A stretch of 6,454 nucleotides of DNA from an uncultured Rhodanobacteraceae bacterium. Its GTDB lineage: Bacteria > Pseudomonadota > Gammaproteobacteria > Xanthomonadales > Rhodanobacteraceae. Below the pieces are notes generated by a model. It was given only the letters and a program-made list of their open reading frames with translations, had not been told where the DNA came from and did no database searches. A program made the position numbers and the translations under genes. Below, piece after piece: positions 4,928-6,454 of this stretch. The stretch lies in NCBI GenBank assembly GCA_937902695.1, contig CALFNI010000381.1, positions 1-6,454 on the forward strand, in the 5' to 3' direction. How positions within the stretch are numbered: position 1 is the first letter of the stretch; each line of letters starts with the position of its first letter.

Positions 4928-6085
4928 ATGCGACTACCGCGTGGACGCATGCGCATTGCGATCGTGACCGAAACCTGGCCACCCGAGATCAACGGCGTCG
5001 CGCTGACCGTTCAGTCGTTGGCGCAGGGCCTGGCGGCGCACGGCCATTCGGTCGAGGTCGTCAGGCCGCGCCAGGACGACGAGACATCGGCGAGCGTCAC
5101 GGGCCTCGAACATCTGCCGATGCCCGGTGCGGCGCTGCCGCGCTATCCGGGCTTGCGTTTCGGACTCCCCGCGCACCGGCAGCTGCACCGCCACTGGATG
5201 CGGCAACGCCCCGATGTGCTGTACATCGCGACCGAAGGCCCGCTCGGCCTGACCGCGCTCGGCGCCGCGCGCCGGCTCGGCATCCCGGCCAGCACCGGCT
5301 TCCACACGCGCTTCGACGACTACGCGCGGTTTTATGGCTTCGGCTTCCTGACGCCGGTCGTCTATGCGTATCTGCGCCGCTTCCACAATCGCGCCGACGC
5401 CACGATCGTGCCGACCGCGGAGCTCGCCGCGTTCCTCGAAGCGAACCGCTTCCGCAACGTGCGCCTGCTGCGCCGGGCGGTCGACACGAAGCGGTTCCAT
5501 CCGGGCCGGCGCGACGACGCGCTGCGCGCCGAGTGGGGACTGCGCGGCAACGACATCGCCGTCATCTACGTCGGCCGCATCGCGCCGGAAAAGAATCTCG
5601 ACCTCGCGGTGCGAGCGTTCCGCGCGATAAAGGCGCGGCACCCGGGCGCGCGCTTCGTGCTCGTCGGCGACGGCCCGGCGCGCAAACCCCTCGCGGCGGC
5701 GCACGCCGATTTCGTCTTCGCCGGCACGCGCCGCGGCGACGAGCTCGCGCGGCACTATGCGAGCGGCGATCTTTTCCTCTTTCCGAGTCTCAGCGAGACG
5801 TTCGGCAACGTCACGCTCGAAGCGCTCGCGAGCGGCGTGCCGGTCGTCGCGTACGACTATGGCGCGGCGCGCGAGCACATGAAAACGACCGACGTCGGCG
5901 CGTGCATCGCCGAGGACGACGCCGACGGTTTCGTCGCCGCCGCGATCGCGCTCGCCGACGCCGCGCCGCGCCGCGCGCGCCTGCGCGAGGCTGCGCGCGC
6001 GGCGGTCGAAGCGCTCGATCCGGCGTCGGTTGCCGCGAGCTTCTCCGAGCTGCTTGCCGGGCTCGCGGCGCGGAGGGCGGCATGA
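4928..6085 (+). CDS. GT4-family glycosyltransferase, MgtA/SQD2-like (probable lipid glycosyltransferase)
   Basis: This is a GT-B fold, retaining glycosyltransferase, 385 aa from the ATG at 4928. The N-terminal acceptor domain opens with MRIAIVTETWPPEINGVAL (8-26), the glycine-containing loop seen in GT4 enzymes that glycosylate lipids. It then carries TGFHTRFDDYARFYG (123-137), similar to the corresponding His-Thr segment in the MgtA and SQD2/SqdX group. The C-terminal donor domain has RRAVDTKRFHP (182-192), VGRIAPEKNL (215-224) with the nucleotide-sugar-binding Arg and Lys, and the E-x7-E motif (E290 to E298) in SETFGNVTLEALASGVP. No transmembrane segment is evident, so a cytoplasmic, membrane-associated enzyme is expected. 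Sugar and acceptor cannot be read from the sequence. The ATG at 4928 is chosen because it follows GAGAGG and lies downstream of the putative promoter. The ATG at 4949 would give 378 aa. The gene is divergent from pstC and overlaps the phosphatase gene downstream. Confidence 0.87.
   Translation: MRLPRGRMRIAIVTETWPPEINGVALTVQSLAQGLAAHGHSVEVVRPRQDDETSASVTGLEHLPMPGAALPRYPGLRFGLPAHRQLHRHWMRQRPDVLYIATEGPLGLTALGAARRLGIPASTGFHTRFDDYARFYGFGFLTPVVYAYLRRFHNRADATIVPTAELAAFLEANRFRNVRLLRRAVDTKRFHPGRRDDALRAEWGLRGNDIAVIYVGRIAPEKNLDLAVRAFRAIKARHPGARFVLVGDGPARKPLAAAHADFVFAGTRRGDELARHYASGDLFLFPSLSETFGNVTLEALASGVPVVAYDYGAAREHMKTTDVGACIAEDDADGFVAAAIALADAAPRRARLREAARAAVEALDPASVAASFSELLAGLAARRAA
6072..6076 (+). promoter_or_regulatory. 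Ribosome binding site of the PAP2 gene
   Basis: GGAGG sits inside the last codons of the glycosyltransferase gene, 5 nt before the ATG at 6082. It is the strongest Shine-Dalgarno match in the window and confirms that start. Confidence 0.7.
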
Positions 6086-6454
6086 CGACCTGGCAGCGCC
6101 TCGAAGCCGGCAGCGCCGAGCGGCGCCTGTGCCTGGCGATGAACCGCTGGGGCACGCGCCACGTGCTGCGGCGGTTCTTCGGCGTCATCAGCCGTCTCGG
6201 CGACGGCGTGTTCTGGTACACGCTGATGGGCGTGCTCGCGACGCTCGGCGGCACGCGCGGCGTCGTCGCGGCGCTGCACATGGCGCTGACGGGCATTGTC
6301 GCGGCGACGATGTACAAGGGCCTCAAGCGCTGGACGCGCCGCCCGCGTCCGTTCCGCACGCACGATGCGATCGTGCCGTACCTCGCGCCGCTCGACGAGT
6401 TCAGCTTTCCGTCGGGGCACCCGCTGCATGCGGTCAGCTACCCGCTGCTCGCGC
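6082..6454 (+). CDS. PAP2-superfamily phosphatase, N-terminal 124 residues, 3' end outside window
   Basis: PAP2 enzymes are integral inner-membrane phosphatases that remove phosphate from phosphatidic acid, phosphatidylglycerol phosphate, undecaprenyl pyrophosphate or lipid A. The fragment shows motif 1, K-x6-R-P (K82 to P90 in KRWTRRPRP), and motif 2, PSGH (110-113), with the acid/base histidine H113. Motif 3 (S-R-x5-H-x3-D) would lie beyond the window. Hydrophobic segments at about 43-56 and 60-78 fit early transmembrane helices. The sequence SRLGDGVFWYTLMG (37-50) resembles a subgroup I associate with proteobacterial PAP2 proteins. The ATG overlaps the glycosyltransferase stop codon by 4 bp and has a strong ribosome site, so the two are almost certainly co-translated. 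A shared lipid pathway is therefore likely. The substrate cannot be assigned from this fragment. Confidence 0.9.
   Translation, partial: MTTWQRLEAGSAERRLCLAMNRWGTRHVLRRFFGVISRLGDGVFWYTLMGVLATLGGTRGVVAALHMALTGIVAATMYKGLKRWTRRPRPFRTHDAIVPYLAPLDEFSFPSGHPLHAVSYPLLA

Noticed and set aside
4934..5878. A 314-codon open frame on the minus strand across the glycosyltransferase
   Set aside because: It lies wholly inside a gene with intact GT4 motifs and reads as Arg/Glu/Ala-rich shadow protein.

Overview
The window is about 6.5 kb of very GC-rich, gene-dense proteobacterial DNA. PhoU, the Pst proteins and the fatty-acid oxidation fragment all resemble proteins I associate with Burkholderiales or high-GC Gammaproteobacteria (Xanthomonadales/Pseudomonas-like). 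I cannot place it further from sequence alone. No tRNA, rRNA, CRISPR array, transposase or integrase gene is visible.

Layout. (1) At 1-737 on the + strand lie the 3' end of a FadB/FadJ-type 3-hydroxyacyl-CoA dehydrogenase and, overlapping its stop codon, a small membrane-anchored protein of unknown function. (2) At 739-882 a large inverted repeat built from two hairpin-forming units fills the whole gap between convergent genes. It is probably a REP-like mobile repeat that also acts as a two-way terminator. (3) At 882-4814 on the - strand is a phosphate-uptake operon, transcribed pstC-pstA-pstB-phoU. pstS, phoB and phoR are not in the window. (4) At 4815-4927 is a divergent control region. I find one candidate Pho box facing each way, plus a 15-bp palindrome. 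(5) At 4928-6454 on the + strand are a GT4-family glycosyltransferase and, overlapping it by 4 bp, a PAP2-superfamily lipid phosphatase cut by the window end.

How the genes may work together. PstC, PstA and PstB form the membrane part of the high-affinity phosphate ABC importer, and PhoU links it to PhoR/PhoB signalling. The divergent pair would suit a phosphate-saving lipid pathway: a PAP2 phosphatase releases phosphate and a diacylglycerol-like lipid, and a GT4 enzyme related to the MgtA/SQD2 group adds a sugar head group. Divergent Pho boxes would induce uptake and lipid remodelling together. This is the most interesting hypothesis here. It rests on family resemblance, gene order and imperfect motif matches. 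The rest looks like ordinary core genome, with some unusual residues and domain sizes in the Pst proteins.
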